Origin: Bradyrhizobium tropiciagri
Lineage (GTDB): Bacteria > Pseudomonadota > Alphaproteobacteria > Rhizobiales > Xanthobacteraceae
Direction of reading: 5' to 3'
DNA length: 64,000 nucleotides
Assembly: GCF_001189845.1 (NCBI RefSeq)
Contig: NZ_LFLZ01000008.1
Span: 1-64,000 of the forward strand
This document shows positions 34,282 through 47,188 of this stretch, piece after piece. Within the stretch, counting starts at the first letter, position 1. Each line of letters opens with the position of its first letter. The translations under genes were made by a program, and so were the position numbers. The notes beneath the pieces are model-generated. The model did not search any database and had not been told where the DNA came from. It saw nothing but the letters and a program-made list of their open reading frames with translations.

Positions 34282-34690
34282 AGGCGCCCACTTAACGACA
34301 GGCGGTGAGCTACGCCAGCGTCGGAACGGAACACCCGAAGGCCCTTTTTCAGGAGCCGGACGGGCACCAACCTCGACGAATGCCGCTCAAACGCTGTCGA
34401 TGATAGCTAGGCAATGCCAGGACGATTTTGGTTCTCTTGAGCACGTCCTCTTGAGAGTGAATTCGGATGCATGACCTCGGTCGCGGACCGGACAGCGAAC
34501 GCTGAACGGTTCGGGATCGCGGTCCTCTGTGGCGTCGATGCGCTTTCCGCTCAGCAATGAGTGGTTGGCGCGATTTCGCTTTGCGCGGATGCTTGTTCCG
34601 CGTCGAGCGGGCCGTGCGGGGCGGCTAGTCCCGAGAAGAAATTTGCGGAGCCATTCAAGGTTTTCGCGCGAACTAAAGGGTGAAGGCTGC
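34282..34690 (+). other. rpsL leader, no gene seen
   Basis: About 400 bases with no supported gene. CTCTTGAG occurs twice as a direct repeat near 34435-34460. No recognised riboswitch or S7/S12 binding fold could be assigned by eye. Confidence 0.4.
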
Positions 34691-35062
34691 ATGCCGACGA
34701 TCAACCAGCTGATCGCAAAACCGCGAGAAGTGCAGAAGTCGCGTAAGAAGGTGCCGGCGCTGCAGCAGTCGCCGCAGAAGCGCGGCGTGTGCACGCGCGT
34801 CTACACCACGACCCCGAAGAAGCCGAACTCGGCGCTTCGTAAGGTCGCCAAGGTGCGCCTGACCAACGGCTTTGAGGTGATCGGCTACATCCCGGGTGAA
34901 GGCCATAACCTTCAGGAGCACTCGGTGGTCATGATCCGCGGCGGCCGCGTCAAGGACTTGCCCGGCGTGCGCTACCACATCCTCCGCGGCGTGCTGGATA
35001 CCCAGGGCGTCAAGAACCGTAAGCAGCGTCGTTCGAAGTACGGCGCGAAGCGTCCGAAGTAA
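34691..35062 (+). CDS. rpsL: 30S ribosomal protein S12
   Basis: A 123-residue decoding-centre protein. PTINQLI starts the protein and [17 protein letters not shown] surrounds the streptomycin site. Lys43 is wild type, as is the [13 protein letters not shown] loop, so no resistance mutation is seen. It is the first gene of the str operon, 15 bases before rpsG. Confidence 0.98.
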   Translation: MPTINQLIAKPREVQKSRKKVPALQQSPQKRGVCTRVYTTTPKKPNSALRKVAKVRLTNGFEVIGYIPGEGHNLQEHSVVMIRGGRVKDLPGVRYHILRGVLDTQGVKNRKQRRSKYGAKRPK

Positions 35063-35548
<486 letters not shown>

Positions 35549-35578
35549 GGCGATCAACGGAATCTAAGGAACAGTCTC

Positions 35579-37651
35579 ATGCCCCGCCAACATGCCATCG
35601 AGGACTACCGCAACTTCGGTATCATGGCGCATATCGACGCCGGCAAGACCACGACCACCGAGCGCATCCTGTATTACACCGGCAAGAGCCACAAGATCGG
35701 CGAAGTGCACGAAGGTGCTGCGACGATGGACTGGATGGAGCAGGAGCAGGAGCGTGGCATCACGATCACCTCGGCTGCGACCACCGCGTTCTGGAACGGC
35801 AAGCGCCTGAACATCATCGACACCCCCGGCCACGTCGACTTCACCATTGAAGTCGAGCGTTCGCTGCGCGTGCTCGACGGCGCCGTTTGCGTTCTCGACT
35901 CCAACCAGGGCGTCGAGCCGCAGACCGAGACCGTCTGGCGCCAGGGCGACAAGTACAAGGTTCCGCGCATCGTCTTCGCCAACAAGATGGACAAGACCGG
36001 TGCCGACTTCTTCAAGTGCCTGTCCGATATCGTCGACCGCCTCGGCGCCAAGCCGATCGCGATCCAGCTTCCGATCGGTGCCGAGAACAACTTCAAGGGT
36101 CTCGTCGACCTCGTGAAGATGAAGGGCGTCATCTGGAACGATGAATCGCTCGGCGCCAAGTTCGACTATGTCGACATCCCGGAAGACCTGGTCGAGCAGG
36201 CCAAGGAATATCGCGAGAAGATGGTGGAAGCCGCCGTCGAGCTCGACGACGACGCTTTGGCTGCGTTCCTCGACGGCAAGGAGCCGGACGAGGCGACCCT
36301 GAAGCGCCTGATCCGCAAGGCCGTGCTGACCGGCGCGTTCTATCCGGTGCTGTGCGGTTCGGCGTTCAAGAATAAGGGCGTGCAGCCGCTGCTCGACGCC
36401 GTCGTCGACTATCTGCCGTCGCCGATCGACGTGCCCGCGATCAAGGGCACCGATGAGGACGGCAACGAGGTCGTGCGCAAGGCGGACGACAAGGAGCCGC
36501 TGGCGCTGCTCGCGTTCAAGATCATGGACGACCCCTTCGTCGGCACCATCACCTTCTGCCGCATCTATTCCGGCGTGCTGCAGTCGGGCACCGGCGTCAT
36601 CAACTCGACCCGCGAGAAGAAAGAGCGTATCGGCCGCATGCTGCTGATGCATGCGAACAACCGCGAAGACATCAAGGAAGCCTATGCCGGCGATATCGTC
36701 GCGCTGGCCGGCCTGAAGGAAGCGCGCACCGGCGACACGCTGTGCGATCCCAACAATCCGGTGATCCTCGAGAAGATGGAATTCCCGGAGCCGGTGATCG
36801 AGATCGCGATCGAGCCGAAGTCGAAGGCCGACCAGGAGAAGCTGGGCGTGGCGCTGGCCAAGCTCGCCGCGGAGGATCCGTCCTTCCGCGTGACGACCGA
36901 CCACGAGTCCGGCCAGACCATCCTCAAGGGCATGGGCGAACTGCATCTCGACATCAAGGTCGACATCCTCAAGCGCACCTACAAGGTCGACGCCAACATC
37001 GGCGCGCCGCAGGTGGCGTTCCGTGAGCGTGTCACCAAGCGGGTCGAGCACAGCTACACCCACAAGAAGCAGACCGGCGGTACCGGTCAGTTCGCGGCCG
37101 TGACGATCATCGTCGAGCCGAACGAAGCCGGGAAGGGCTACGAGTTCGAATCGAAGATCGTCGGCGGCGCGGTGCCGAAGGAATACATCCCCGGCGTCGA
37201 AAAGGGTCTCGAGAGCGTGCTGTCCTCCGGCGTGGTCGCGGGCTTCCCGATCGTCGACGTCAAGGTGCAGCTGATCGACGGCAAGTTCCACGACGTCGAC
37301 TCGTCGGCGTTGGCCTTCGAAATCGCCACGCGCGCCTGCTTCCGCGAGGCGCTGCAGATGGGCAAGTCCGTTCTGCTCGAGCCGATCATGAAGGTCGAGG
37401 TGGTGACCCCGGAAGACTACACCGGTTCGGTCATCGGCGACCTGAATTCCCGGCGCGGCCAGATCCAGGGCCAAGACATGCGCGGCAACGCCAACGTCAT
37501 CAACGCGATGGTGCCGCTCATGAACATGTTCGGTTACGTGAATAACCTGCGCTCGATGAGCCAGGGTCGCGCAACCTTCACGATGCAGTTCGATCACTAC
37601 GCCGAAGCTCCGGCGAACGTGTCGGCTGAAGTCCAGAAAAAGTTTGCTTGA
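35579..37651 (+). CDS. fusA: Elongation factor G
   Basis: A 690-residue translocase GTPase. The P-loop is [12 protein letters not shown] (about residues 17-28), G3 is DTPGHVDF and G4 is NKMDKTGAD. Domain IV ([18 protein letters not shown]) and domain V are present and the length is typical. AAGGAACAGTCTC precedes the ATG. It is in the str operon between rpsG and tuf. Confidence 0.98.
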   Translation: MPRQHAIEDYRNFGIMAHIDAGKTTTTERILYYTGKSHKIGEVHEGAATMDWMEQEQERGITITSAATTAFWNGKRLNIIDTPGHVDFTIEVERSLRVLDGAVCVLDSNQGVEPQTETVWRQGDKYKVPRIVFANKMDKTGADFFKCLSDIVDRLGAKPIAIQLPIGAENNFKGLVDLVKMKGVIWNDESLGAKFDYVDIPEDLVEQAKEYREKMVEAAVELDDDALAAFLDGKEPDEATLKRLIRKAVLTGAFYPVLCGSAFKNKGVQPLLDAVVDYLPSPIDVPAIKGTDEDGNEVVRKADDKEPLALLAFKIMDDPFVGTITFCRIYSGVLQSGTGVINSTREKKERIGRMLLMHANNREDIKEAYAGDIVALAGLKEARTGDTLCDPNNPVILEKMEFPEPVIEIAIEPKSKADQEKLGVALAKLAAEDPSFRVTTDHESGQTILKGMGELHLDIKVDILKRTYKVDANIGAPQVAFRERVTKRVEHSYTHKKQTGGTGQFAAVTIIVEPNEAGKGYEFESKIVGGAVPKEYIPGVEKGLESVLSSGVVAGFPIVDVKVQLIDGKFHDVDSSALAFEIATRACFREALQMGKSVLLEPIMKVEVVTPEDYTGSVIGDLNSRRGQIQGQDMRGNANVINAMVPLMNMFGYVNNLRSMSQGRATFTMQFDHYAEAPANVSAEVQKKFA

Positions 37652-37691
37652 TTGTCGTTGGTTAGCAGCTAACGACTGAACGGAGAGTCAA

Positions 37692-38882
<1,191 letters not shown>

Positions 38883-38886
38883 GTAC

Positions 38887-38950
38887 GCGAATAGGGAATG
38901 GCGAGTAGCGGGTGGGTCACCATTCGCTATTCGCTACTCGCCACTCACTA
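38887..38950. repeat. Dispersed palindrome, TTCGCTACTCGCCA family, copy 1 (tuf-rpsJ)
   Basis: TGGCGAGTAGCG (38899-38910) and CGCTACTCGCCA (38932-38943) are perfect inverted arms. GCGAATAG and CTATTCGC are also complementary. The 14-mer TTCGCTACTCGCCA recurs between rpsM and rpsK. The repeat fills the tuf-rpsJ gap without any T-run. Confidence 0.85.
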
Positions 38951-38966
38951 AAGAAAGAATACGGCA

Positions 38967-39275
38967 ATGAACGGCCAAAATATTCGCATCCGTCTCAAGG
39001 CGTTCGACCATCGAATCCTCGATACGTCGACCCGCGAGATCGTGAACACGGCGAAGCGCACCGGTGCGCAGGTTCGCGGACCGATTCCGCTGCCGACCCG
39101 CATCGAGAAGTTCACCGTCAACCGTTCGCCGCACGTTGACAAGAAGAGCCGCGAGCAATTCGAGATGCGCACTCACAAGCGCCTCCTCGACATTGTCGAT
39201 CCGACCCCGCAGACCGTCGATGCGCTGATGAAGCTCGACCTGGCCGCCGGTGTCGACGTCGAGATCAAGCTCTAA
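38967..39275 (+). CDS. rpsJ: 30S ribosomal protein S10
   Basis: A 102-residue protein of the 30S head and the NusE antitermination partner. Signature segments are [48 protein letters not shown] (in part) and the end GVDVEIKL. It is the first gene of the S10 cluster and 84 bases after tuf. It is probably transcribed with the str genes, since no clear promoter was seen. Confidence 0.98.
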
Positions 39276-39329
39276 GGTTTTGGATTTTTACGTCCGCCGC
39301 TTGCGGACAGAAAGACAGGAAGCACGCCG

Positions 39330-40049
39330 ATGCGCTCCGGAGTGATCGCACAAAAGGTCGGGATGACGCGGGTCTTTACGGAGACCGGCGAGCATATCCC
39401 TGTGACCGTGCTGAAGTTGGGCAACTGCCAGGTGCTGGGCCACCGCACGACCGAGAAGAACGGCTATGTCGCTCTGCAGCTCGGCTCGGGCGCCCGCAAG
39501 ACCGTGTACATGCCCAAGGCCGAACGCGGCCAGTTCGCAGTTGCCAAGGTCGAGCCGAAGCGCAAGGTCGCCGAGTTCCGCGTGTCCGAGGATGCGCTGA
39601 TCCCGGTCGGCGCGGAAATCCAGGCGGACCATTTCGTGGTCGGCCAGTTCGTCGACGTGACCGGCACCTCGATCGGTAAGGGCTTCGCCGGCGGCATGAA
39701 GCGCTGGAATTTCGGCGGTCTGCGTGCCACCCACGGTGTGTCGGTTTCGCATCGCTCGATCGGTTCGACCGGTGGCCGTCAGGATCCCGGTAAGACCTTC
39801 AAGAACAAGAAGATGCCCGGCCACATGGGCGTCGACCGCATCACCACGCTCAATCTGCGCGTGGTGCAGACCGACGTCGAGCGCGGCCTGATCCTCGTCG
39901 AAGGCGCCGTTCCCGGCTCCAAGGGCGGCTGGATCTCGGTGCGCGACGCGGTCAAGAAGCCGCTGCCGAAGGAAGCCCCGAAGCCCGGCAAGTTCAAGGT
40001 TGCCGGCGGCGAAGCTGCCGAGGTTGCGGTCGAGAAGGAGGGCGCGTGA
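39330..40049 (+). CDS. rplC: 50S ribosomal protein L3
   Basis: A 239-residue assembly-initiating protein. [16 protein letters not shown] is the usual start. The long central extension toward the peptidyl-transferase centre ([27 protein letters not shown], in part) is intact. The C-terminal tail is Ala/Glu-rich, as in other alphaproteobacteria. The stop is one base before the rplD ATG. Confidence 0.98.
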   Translation: MRSGVIAQKVGMTRVFTETGEHIPVTVLKLGNCQVLGHRTTEKNGYVALQLGSGARKTVYMPKAERGQFAVAKVEPKRKVAEFRVSEDALIPVGAEIQADHFVVGQFVDVTGTSIGKGFAGGMKRWNFGGLRATHGVSVSHRSIGSTGGRQDPGKTFKNKKMPGHMGVDRITTLNLRVVQTDVERGLILVEGAVPGSKGGWISVRDAVKKPLPKEAPKPGKFKVAGGEAAEVAVEKEGA

Positions 40050-40050
40050 G

Positions 40051-40671
40051 ATGGAACTGAAAGTCACGACCCTTGAAGGCAAGGACGCCGGATCCGTCGA
40101 GCTCTCGGATGCGATCTTCGGTCTCGAGCCCCGCGCCGACATCATTCAGCGCTGCGTGCAGTGGCAGCTGAACAAGCGTCAGGCCGGCACCCACAAGGCC
40201 CAGGGCCGCGCCGACGTCTGGCGCACCGGCAAGAAGATGTACAAGCAGAAGGGCACCGGCGGCGCCCGTCACGGCTCGGCCCGCGTGCCGCAGTTCCGCG
40301 GCGGTGGCCGTGCGTTCGGTCCGGTGGTTCGCTCCCATGCGACCGACCTGCCGAAGAAGGTGCGTGCGCTCGCGCTGAAGCATGCGCTGTCGGCCAAGGC
40401 CAAGGACGGCGGGCTGATCGTGATCGACAATGCGCAGCTCGAGGCCGCCAAGACCAAGGCGCTGCTCGGTCACTTCTCCGGCCTCGGGCTCACCAACGCG
40501 CTGATCATCGACGGCGCCGAGCTGAACGCTGGTTTCGCGACCGCGGCCCGCAACATCCCGAACATCGACGTGCTGCCGATCCAGGGCATCAACGTCTACG
40601 ACATTCTCCGCCGCCAGAAGCTGGTTCTGACCAAGGCTGCGGTTGATGCGCTGGAGGCGCGCTTCAAATGA
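40051..40671 (+). CDS. rplD: 50S ribosomal protein L4
   Basis: A 206-residue exit-tunnel protein. The conserved loop [24 protein letters not shown] (in part) reaches into the tunnel near the macrolide site. In E. coli L4 represses the S10 operon. The ATG at 40051 follows GAAGGAGGGCGC within the rplC end. The end overlaps rplW by 4 bases (ATGA). Confidence 0.98.
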   Translation: MELKVTTLEGKDAGSVELSDAIFGLEPRADIIQRCVQWQLNKRQAGTHKAQGRADVWRTGKKMYKQKGTGGARHGSARVPQFRGGGRAFGPVVRSHATDLPKKVRALALKHALSAKAKDGGLIVIDNAQLEAAKTKALLGHFSGLGLTNALIIDGAELNAGFATAARNIPNIDVLPIQGINVYDILRRQKLVLTKAAVDALEARFK

Positions 40672-40967
40672 AGAACATCGATCCGCGCCACTACGACGTC
40701 ATCATCTCGCCGGTCGTGACGGAAAAGGCGACGCTCGCCTCCGAGCACAACAAGGTGCTGTTCAAGGTCGCCGGCAAGGCGACCAAGCCGCAGATCAAGG
40801 AAGCGGTCGAGAAGCTGTTCGACGTCAAGGTGAAGAGCGTCAACACGCTCGTTCGCAAGGGCAAGACCAAGGTGTTCCGCGGCAATCTCGGCTCGCAGTC
40901 GGACACCAAGCGCGCGATCGTGACCCTGGAAGAGGGCCACCGCATCGACGTGACTACCGGACTATAA
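40668..40967 (+). CDS. rplW: 50S ribosomal protein L23
   Basis: A 99-residue protein at the tunnel exit that docks trigger factor and [17 protein letters not shown] is the conserved N-terminus and the Lys-rich loop [11 protein letters not shown] is present. The start overlaps the rplD stop, indicating coupled translation; rplB is 12 bases downstream. Confidence 0.98.
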   Translation: MKNIDPRHYDVIISPVVTEKATLASEHNKVLFKVAGKATKPQIKEAVEKLFDVKVKSVNTLVRKGKTKVFRGNLGSQSDTKRAIVTLEEGHRIDVTTGL

Positions 40968-40979
40968 GGCGCAACGACG

Positions 40980-41812
40980 ATGGCATTGAAAACCTACAAT
41001 CCCACGACGCCGGGCCAGCGCCAGCTGGTCATGGTCGATCGTTCGGCGCTCTACAAGGGCAAGCCGGTGAAGACCCTGACCGAGGGCAAGCTCGGCAATG
41101 GCGGTCGTAACAACACCGGCCGCATCACCGTGCGTTTCCGCGGCGGCGGCCACAAGAAGGCCTACCGCACCGTCGACTTCCGCCGCGACAAGGTGGACAT
41201 GCCGGCGGTCGTCGAGCGGCTGGAGTACGATCCGAACCGCACCGCGTTCATCGCGCTGATCAAGTACCAGGACGCGAGCTCGCCTACATCCTGGCGCCGC
41301 AGCGTCTGGCCGCGGGCGACACCGTCGTCGCCGGCAACTATGTCGACGTGAAGCCGGGCAACGTCATGCCGCTCGGCAACATGCCGGTCGGCACGATCGT
41401 GCACAACATCGAGCTGAAGATCGGCAAGGGTGGCCAGCTGGCGCGCTCCGCCGGCACCTACGCCCAGATCGTCGGCCGCGACCAGGACTACGTGATCGTC
41501 CGCCTGAACTCGGGCGAGCAGCGTCTCGTGCACGGCCGTTGCCGCGGCACGATCGGCGCGGTCTCGAACCCGGACCATATGAACATCTCGATCGGCAAGG
41601 CCGGTCGTACCCGCTGGCTCGGCTGGCGTCCGCACAACCGCGGCGTCGTCATGAACCCGATCGACCATCCGCACGGCGGTGGTGAAGGTCGTACCTCGGG
41701 CGGTCGTCACCCGGTTACTCCGTGGGGCAAGCCGACCAAGGGCAAGAAGACCCGCACCAACAAGTCGACCAACAAATTCATTCTCCTCAGCCGCCACAAG
41801 CGGAAGAAGTAA
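40980..41812 (+). CDS. rplB: 50S ribosomal protein L2 (frameshifted in this sequence)
   Basis: 277 residues after one repair. L2 is needed for subunit joining and peptidyl transfer. The frame is lost near 41274, where CAGGACGCGAGCTC should be CAGGACGGCGAGCTC ([12 protein letters not shown]). The second part is fully conserved, including the functional His region [13 protein letters not shown] and the end LSRHKRKK. Because L2 is essential, a lost G in the consensus is the only reasonable reading. Confidence 0.94.
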
Positions 41813-41824
41813 GGAACGCCGGAC

Positions 41825-42103
41825 ATGGTTCGTTCAGTCTGGAAAGGCCCGTTCGTCGAGGGTTCTCTGCTCAAGAAGGCAGATGCCGCCCGCGCGTCTG
41901 GCCGTCACGACGTCATCAAGATCTGGAGCCGCCGCTCCACCATCCTGCCGCAGTTCGTCGGCCTGACCTTCGGTGTCTACAACGGCCAGAAGCACGTGCC
42001 GGTGGCGATCAACGAGGAAATGGTGGGTCACAAGTTCGGCGAGTTCTCGCCGACCCGGACCTTCCACGGCCACTCGGGCGACAAGAAAGCCAAGAAGGCT
42101 TGA
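41825..42103 (+). CDS. rpsS: 30S ribosomal protein S19
   Basis: A 92-residue protein that pairs with S13 in the 30S head near the A-site t[20 protein letters not shown] and the end [21 protein letters not shown] are typical. It lies 12 bases after rplB and 10 before rplV. Confidence 0.98.
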   Translation: MVRSVWKGPFVEGSLLKKADAARASGRHDVIKIWSRRSTILPQFVGLTFGVYNGQKHVPVAINEEMVGHKFGEFSPTRTFHGHSGDKKAKKA

Positions 42104-42113
42104 GGAATAGACG

Positions 42114-42500
42114 ATGAGCAAACCAAAGCGCGAACGTAGCCTCGCGGACAATGAGGCCAAGGCCGTCGCCCGCATGCTGCGCGTCAGCCCGCAGAAGCTG
42201 AACCTGGTGGCGCAGCTGATCCGCGGCCGCAAGGCGTCCGCTGCGCTCGCCGACCTGCAGTTCTCGCGCAAGCGGATCGCGGTCGACGTCAAGAAGTGCC
42301 TGGAATCGGCGATCGCCAACGCCGAGAACAACCATGACCTCGAGGTCGACGATCTGATCGTCGCCGAGGCGCATGTCGGCAACGGCATCGTGATGAAGCG
42401 TTTTGCTCCGCGCGGCCGTGGCCGTTCGGGCCGTGTGTTCAAACCGTTCTCGCACCTGACCATCGTGGTTCGTCAGGTCGAGGCCGAGGCAAGCGCCTAA
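42114..42500 (+). CDS. rplV: 50S ribosomal protein L22
   Basis: A 128-residue protein. Its long beta-hairpin ([27 protein letters not shown], in part) lines the exit tunnel near the macrolide site, with no deletion in the hairpin. The body contains [26 protein letters not shown] precedes the ATG. Confidence 0.98.
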   Translation: MSKPKRERSLADNEAKAVARMLRVSPQKLNLVAQLIRGRKASAALADLQFSRKRIAVDVKKCLESAIANAENNHDLEVDDLIVAEAHVGNGIVMKRFAPRGRGRSGRVFKPFSHLTIVVRQVEAEASA

Positions 42501-42520
42501 GAAGGGCGCAGGAGAAGACG

Positions 42521-43222
42521 ATGGGTCAAAAGATCAATCCAATCGGGCTGCGTCTCGGCATCAACCGGACCTGGGACTCCCGTTGGTTCGCCGGCAAGCA
42601 GGAATACGGCAAGCTCCTGCACGAAGACGTCAAGATCCGCGAGATCCTGCACAAGGAGCTCAAGCAGGCGGCCGTCGCCCGCATCGTGATCGAGCGTCCG
42701 CACAAGAAGTGCCGCGTGACGATCCATTCGGCCCGTCCGGGCGTCGTGATCGGCAAGAAGGGCGCCGACATCGACAAGCTGCGCAAGAAGGTCGCCGACA
42801 TCACCTCGTCGGACGTCGTGATCAACATCGTCGAAATCCGCAAGCCGGAGCTCGACGCGACCCTGGTCGCCGAATCGATCGCCCAGCAGCTCGAGCGCCG
42901 CGTCGCGTTCCGCCGCGCCATGAAGCGCGCCGTGCAGTCGGCGATGCGTCTCGGCGCCGAGGGCATCCGCATCAACTGCTCGGGCCGTCTCGGCGGCGCC
43001 GAAATCGCGCGCATGGAGTGGTATCGCGAAGGTCGCGTGCCGCTGCACACGCTGCGCGCCGACGTCGATTACGGCGTCGCCACCGCGTTCACGACCTTCG
43101 GCACCTGCGGCGTCAAGGTCTGGATCTTCAAGGGCGAGATCCTCGAGCACGATCCGATGGCCCAGGACAAGAAGATGGCCGAGGGCGACAACACGCCGCG
43201 TTCGCGCCGCGACGCCGCTTGA
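42521..43222 (+). CDS. rpsC: 30S ribosomal protein S3
   Basis: A 233-residue protein at the mRNA entry site. The KH domain has the [16 protein letters not shown] loop. The C-terminal domain includes [31 protein letters not shown] (in part). Together with S4 and S5 it forms the mRNA helicase site. GGAGAAGACG precedes the ATG. Confidence 0.98.
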   Translation: MGQKINPIGLRLGINRTWDSRWFAGKQEYGKLLHEDVKIREILHKELKQAAVARIVIERPHKKCRVTIHSARPGVVIGKKGADIDKLRKKVADITSSDVVINIVEIRKPELDATLVAESIAQQLERRVAFRRAMKRAVQSAMRLGAEGIRINCSGRLGGAEIARMEWYREGRVPLHTLRADVDYGVATAFTTFGTCGVKVWIFKGEILEHDPMAQDKKMAEGDNTPRSRRDAA

Positions 43223-43252
43223 GGCAAAGCAGGAATTTGAGGGCTTAAAGCC

Positions 43253-43666
43253 ATGATGCAACCTAAGAAAACGAAGTTCCGGAAGGCGCATAAGGGCCGT
43301 ATCCACGGCGTTGCGACCTCTGGCGCGACGTTGGCGTTCGGCCAGTTCGGCCTGAAGGCGATGGAGCCTGAGCGCGTCACCGCCCGTCAGATCGAAGCCG
43401 CCCGCCGCGCGCTGACCCGTCACATGAAGCGCGCCGGCCGCGTCTGGATCCGCGTGTTCCCGGACGTGCCGGTGTCGAAGAAGCCCGCCGAAGTCCGCAT
43501 GGGCTCCGGCAAGGGTGCGCCTGAATTGTGGGTGGTCCGGATCAAGCCGGGCCGCGTGATGTTCGAGATCGACGGCGTGCCGGTGCAGACCGCGAAGGAA
43601 GCGCTGTCGCTCGCCGCCGCCAAGCTGCCGATCAAGACGCGCTTCGTTGCGCGCATTGCGGAGTAA
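43253..43666 (+). CDS. rplP: 50S ribosomal protein L16
   Basis: A 137-residue protein near the A-site and elbow of t[17 protein letters not shown] at the start and [25 protein letters not shown] (in part) are conserved. Two adjacent ATGs (43253 and 43256) could serve; the first is used here. It lies 5 bases before rpmC. Confidence 0.98.
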   Translation: MMQPKKTKFRKAHKGRIHGVATSGATLAFGQFGLKAMEPERVTARQIEAARRALTRHMKRAGRVWIRVFPDVPVSKKPAEVRMGSGKGAPELWVVRIKPGRVMFEIDGVPVQTAKEALSLAAAKLPIKTRFVARIAE

Positions 43667-43671
43667 TCGCC

Positions 43672-43878
43672 ATGGCCGAGATGAAAGTTGAAGACATTCG
43701 CGCGATGAGCGACGACCAGCGGGAAGACGCGGTCCTGAACCTGAAGAAGGAACGCTTCAACCTGCGTTTCCAGCGCGCCACCGGGCAACTGGAGAACACC
43801 TCGCGGATGCGGGAAGCCCGCCGCGACATCGCTCGTATCAAGACCATCGCCGCGCAGCTGCGCGCGAAGAAGAAGTAA
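43672..43878 (+). CDS. rpmC: 50S ribosomal protein L29
   Basis: A 68-residue two-helix protein at the tunnel exit. The ATG at 43672 gives the normal length; an upstream open frame belongs to the rplP coding region. [36 protein letters not shown] (in part) is the family core. Confidence 0.97.
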   Translation: MAEMKVEDIRAMSDDQREDAVLNLKKERFNLRFQRATGQLENTSRMREARRDIARIKTIAAQLRAKKK

Positions 43879-43888
43879 GGGGCCAGCT

Positions 43889-44137
43889 ATGCCGAAACGT
43901 ACTCTGCAGGGCGTGGTCGTCAGCGACAAGCAAGCCAAGACCATCGTGGTGCGCGTCGATCGCCGCTTCACCCACCCGATCTACAAGAAGACGATCCGCC
44001 GTTCCAAGAACTACCACGCGCACGACGAGAACAACCAGTTCAAGCCGGGCGACATGGTCTGGATCGAGGAATCGAAGCCGATCTCGAAGCTGAAGCGCTG
44101 GACCGTGGTCCGGGGCGAACACAAGAAAACGGCCTGA
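43889..44137 (+). CDS. rpsQ: 30S ribosomal protein S17
   Basis: An 82-residue primary 16S rRNA-binding protein with an OB-fold. It has [20 protein letters not shown], the [19 protein letters not shown] loop (in part) and [18 protein letters not shown]. It lies 10 bases after rpmC; a 75-base spacer follows before rplN. Confidence 0.98.
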   Translation: MPKRTLQGVVVSDKQAKTIVVRVDRRFTHPIYKKTIRRSKNYHAHDENNQFKPGDMVWIEESKPISKLKRWTVVRGEHKKTA

Positions 44138-44212
44138 TTGCCTCGGCCTGGCCGAAGTCATTCAGGGAAATTTTGAGCGCGCTAAAGCGCAGAAAGAGGA
44201 CGAGGTGCATCA

Positions 44213-44581
44213 ATGATTCAGATGCAGACCAACCTCGACGTGGCCGATAATTCTGGCGCACGCCGTGTCATGTGCATCAAGGTTCTTGGAGGTTCCAAGC
44301 GCCGCTATGCCACCGTGGGCGACGTTATCGTTGTGTCGATCAAGGAAGCCATTCCGCGTGGCAAGGTGAAGAAGGGCGACGTGATGAAGGCCGTCGTGGT
44401 CCGGGTCCGCAAGGACATCCGCCGCGCTGACGGTTCGGTCATCCGTTTCGACCGCAACGCCGCCGTGCTGATCAACAATCAGTCCGAGCCGGTCGGCACT
44501 CGTATCTTCGGGCCGGTGCCGCGCGAGCTGCGCGCCAAGAACCACATGAAGATCATTTCGCTCGCGCCGGAGGTGCTGTGA
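44213..44581 (+). CDS. rplN: 50S ribosomal protein L14
   Basis: A 122-residue protein that contacts h14 of 16S rRNA in an intersubunit bridge. [18 protein letters not shown] and the end [10 protein letters not shown] are complete. It starts the spc part of the cluster, and its stop overlaps the rplX start by one base. Confidence 0.98.
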
Positions 44582-44895
44582 TGGCTGCCAAGATCCGCAA
44601 GGGCGACAAGGTGATGGTGCTCACCGGCCGCGACAAGGGTCGCACCGGCGAGGTGTTCGAGGTGCGTCCGGACGAGAACAAGGCTCTCGTTCGCGGCATC
44701 AACATGGTGAAGCGTCACCAGAAGCAGACCCAGACCCAGGAAGGCGGCATCATCTCCAAGGAGATGCCGATCGACCTTTCCAACATTGCGTATGTCGGCA
44801 AGGACGGAAAGCCGACCCGCATCGGGTTCAAGATTCAAGCCGATGGCAAGAAGGTTCGTGTTGCCAAGAGCTCGGGAGCAGAGATCGATGGCTGA
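44581..44895 (+). CDS. rplX: 50S ribosomal protein L24
   Basis: A 104-residue assembly-initiator protein with a KOW motif ([22 protein letters not shown], in part). The ATG at 44581 is preferred; a GTG one codon earlier (44578) is an alternative. The 3' end overlaps rplE by 8 bases, suggesting coupling. Confidence 0.97.
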   Translation: MAAKIRKGDKVMVLTGRDKGRTGEVFEVRPDENKALVRGINMVKRHQKQTQTQEGGIISKEMPIDLSNIAYVGKDGKPTRIGFKIQADGKKVRVAKSSGAEIDG

Positions 44896-45445
44896 TACAG
44901 CTTACACGCCGCGTCTGCGCGCGGAGTACGACAAGAAGATCCGCGGCATGATGACCGAGAAGTTCGGTTATGCCAACGTGATGCAGGTGCCGCGCCTCGA
45001 CAAGGTCGTGCTCAACATGGGCGTGGGCGACTCCGTCAACGACCGCAAGAAGGCCGAGACCGCCGCTGCCGAGCTGACCCAGATCGCCGGCCAGAAGGCG
45101 ATCGTGACCTATTCTCGGATCGCGATCGCGACCTTCAAGCTGCGTGAGAACCAGCCGATCGGCTGCAAGGTTACGCTGCGCAAGGCCCATATGTACGAGT
45201 TCATCGACCGCCTGGTGAACGTGGCGCTGCCCCGCGTCCGCGACTTCCGCGGCCTGAACCCGAAGAGCTTCGACGGCCGCGGCAACTATTCGCTCGGCAT
45301 CAAGGAGCACATCATTTTCCCCGAGATCGACTTCGACAAGGTCTCGGAAGCGCGTGGCATGGACATCACGGTCTGCACCACCGCCAAGACCGACGACGAG
45401 GCGCGTGCCTTGTTGACCGCTTTCAATTTCCCGTTCCGGCAGTGA
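44888..45445 (+). CDS. rplE: 50S ribosomal protein L5
   Basis: A 185-residue 5S rRNA-binding protein. [21 protein letters not shown] (in part) and [30 protein letters not shown] (in part) are present. The ATG at 44888 starts inside the end of rplX (GGGAGCAGAG just before it). Confidence 0.98.
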   Translation: MADTAYTPRLRAEYDKKIRGMMTEKFGYANVMQVPRLDKVVLNMGVGDSVNDRKKAETAAAELTQIAGQKAIVTYSRIAIATFKLRENQPIGCKVTLRKAHMYEFIDRLVNVALPRVRDFRGLNPKSFDGRGNYSLGIKEHIIFPEIDFDKVSEARGMDITVCTTAKTDDEARALLTAFNFPFRQ

Positions 45446-45491
45446 GTAGCTGAGCCAAAGCCACTCAAACGCGGATACCCAGGAGCCAAGC

Positions 45492-45797
45492 ATGGCAAAG
45501 AAGAGTTCAGTCGAGAAGAACAACCGGCGCAAGCGGATGGCGAAGAACGCCGGCCCGCGCCGCGAGAAGCTGAAGGCGATCATCGCCGACAAGACCAAGC
45601 CGATGGAAGAGCGCTTCGCGGCGACGCTGAAGCTCGCCGAGATGCCGCGCAACTCGTCGCCGACGCGCATCCGCAACCGTTGCGAGCTGACCGGGCGTCC
45701 GCGCTCGAACTATCGCAAGAACAAGCTCTCGCGCATCGCGCTGCGTGAACTCGGCTCCAAGGGCCTGGTTCCCGGCCTGGTGAAGTCGAGCTGGTAA
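45492..45797 (+). CDS. rpsN: 30S ribosomal protein S14
   Basis: A 101-residue long-form S14 without the CxxC zinc pairs of the short form. The conserved end is [26 protein letters not shown] (in part). It is a late assembler of the 30S head. It lies between rplE and rpsH in the usual spc order. Confidence 0.98.
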   Translation: MAKKSSVEKNNRRKRMAKNAGPRREKLKAIIADKTKPMEERFAATLKLAEMPRNSSPTRIRNRCELTGRPRSNYRKNKLSRIALRELGSKGLVPGLVKSSW

Positions 45798-45812
45798 GGG
45801 AGGGTCGGAACA

Positions 45813-46211
45813 ATGTCTACGCACGATCCGATCAGCGATCTCATCACCCGCATCCGCAACGCGCAGATGCGCTCGAAGTCCAAGGTCTCGAGCCCCGGCT
45901 CGAGGATGCGCGCCAACGTGCTCGAAGTGCTGAAGACCGAGGGCTACATCCGCGGCTACGCCAGCGTCGAGCATGCCTCGGGCCGCAGCGAGCTCGAGAT
46001 CGAGCTGAAGTATTTCGACGGCGAGCCCGTCATCCGCGAGATCGAGCGGGTGTCGAAGCCGGGCCGCCGCGTTTACGCCTCGGTGAAGAACCTGCCGCGC
46101 GTGAACAACGGTCTCGGCATTTCGGTGTTGTCGACGCCGAAGGGAATCATGGCTGACCACGAGGCGCGCGACGCCAACGTGGGCGGCGAAGTTCTCTTCA
46201 CGGTGTTCTGA
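45813..46211 (+). CDS. rpsH: 30S ribosomal protein S8
   Basis: A 132-residue central-domain 16S rRNA binder. [14 protein letters not shown] and the C-terminal [26 protein letters not shown] (in part) are standard. In E. coli S8 is the spc-operon translational repressor, acting near rplE; no matching site was checked here. Confidence 0.98.
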   Translation: MSTHDPISDLITRIRNAQMRSKSKVSSPGSRMRANVLEVLKTEGYIRGYASVEHASGRSELEIELKYFDGEPVIREIERVSKPGRRVYASVKNLPRVNNGLGISVLSTPKGIMADHEARDANVGGEVLFTVF

Positions 46212-46225
46212 GGAAGGATTTTACG

Positions 46226-46759
46226 ATGTCACGTATCGGCAAGCGGCCGGTGACGATCCCGTCGGGTGTGACGGCGAGCGTCGAGGGCCAGACGGTGAAG
46301 ATGAAGGGGCCCAAGGGCGCGCTTCAGTTCGTCGTGCATGACGACGTCGAGGTGAAGTTCGAGAACGGCCAGGTCAAGGTCGCTCCGCGCGTCAAGACCA
46401 ACCGCGCGCAGGCGATGTACGGCACCGCGCGCGCGCAGGTCGCCAACCTCGTCGAGGGCGTCACCAAGGGCTTCGAGAAGAAGCTCGAGATCACCGGCGT
46501 CGGCTACCGCGCCGCGATGCAGGGCAAGAACCTGCAGCTCGCGCTCGGCTACAGCCACGACGTGGTCTACGCGATCCCGGAAGGCATCACCATTGCGGTG
46601 CCGAAGCCGACCGAGATCACGATCACCGGCAACGATCCGCAGCGCGTCGGCCAGGTCGCCGCCGAGATCCGCGCCTACCGTCCGCCGGAGCCCTACAAGG
46701 GCAAGGGCGTGAAGTACGCCAACGAATTCATCTTCCGCAAGGAAGGCAAGAAGAAGTAA
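46226..46759 (+). CDS. rplF: 50S ribosomal protein L6
   Basis: A 177-residue two-domain protein near the factor-binding site. [14 protein letters not shown] begins it, and [17 protein letters not shown] marks the C-terminal RNA-binding loop. It lies 14 bases after rpsH and 11 before rplR. Confidence 0.98.
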   Translation: MSRIGKRPVTIPSGVTASVEGQTVKMKGPKGALQFVVHDDVEVKFENGQVKVAPRVKTNRAQAMYGTARAQVANLVEGVTKGFEKKLEITGVGYRAAMQGKNLQLALGYSHDVVYAIPEGITIAVPKPTEITITGNDPQRVGQVAAEIRAYRPPEPYKGKGVKYANEFIFRKEGKKK

Positions 46760-46770
46760 CGGAGCCGGTC

Positions 46771-47130
46771 ATGTCACTCAAGGTTACGAATGCCCGGCGC
46801 AAGCAGCGCGTGCGCCTTGCGCTTCGCCGCTCGGCAGGCGGCCGTCCGCGGCTGTCGGTGTTCCGCTCGTCCAAGCACATCTACGCCCAGGTCATCGACG
46901 ACCAGAAGGGCGAGACGCTCGCCTCCGCCTCGTCGCTGGAGAAGAACCTACGCGACGCCGGCAAGACCGGCGCTGACATCGATGCGGCGAAGGCCGTCGG
47001 CAAGCTGCTCGCGGAACGCGCGGCGCAGAAGGGTGTCAAGGAAGTCGTGTTCGATCGCGGCGCCTACATCTATCACGGGCGCGTCAAGGCGCTCGCGGAT
47101 GCGGCGCGCGAAGGCGGATTGAGCTTCTAA
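46771..47130 (+). CDS. rplR: 50S ribosomal protein L18
   Basis: A 119-residue 5S rRNA-binding protein. The basic N-terminus ([12 protein letters not shown]) and [22 protein letters not shown] (in part) are conserved, and the end [10 protein letters not shown] is complete. Confidence 0.98.
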   Translation: MSLKVTNARRKQRVRLALRRSAGGRPRLSVFRSSKHIYAQVIDDQKGETLASASSLEKNLRDAGKTGADIDAAKAVGKLLAERAAQKGVKEVVFDRGAYIYHGRVKALADAAREGGLSF

Positions 47131-47188
47131 ACGAATCGAACGATTACAAGGAAAGAGGCTTCGGGCCTCCTAGAGATTGGAAAACACC

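Noticed and set aside
34691..35062. Streptomycin-resistance allele of rpsL
   Set aside because: Lys43 and the 85-92 loop are wild type.
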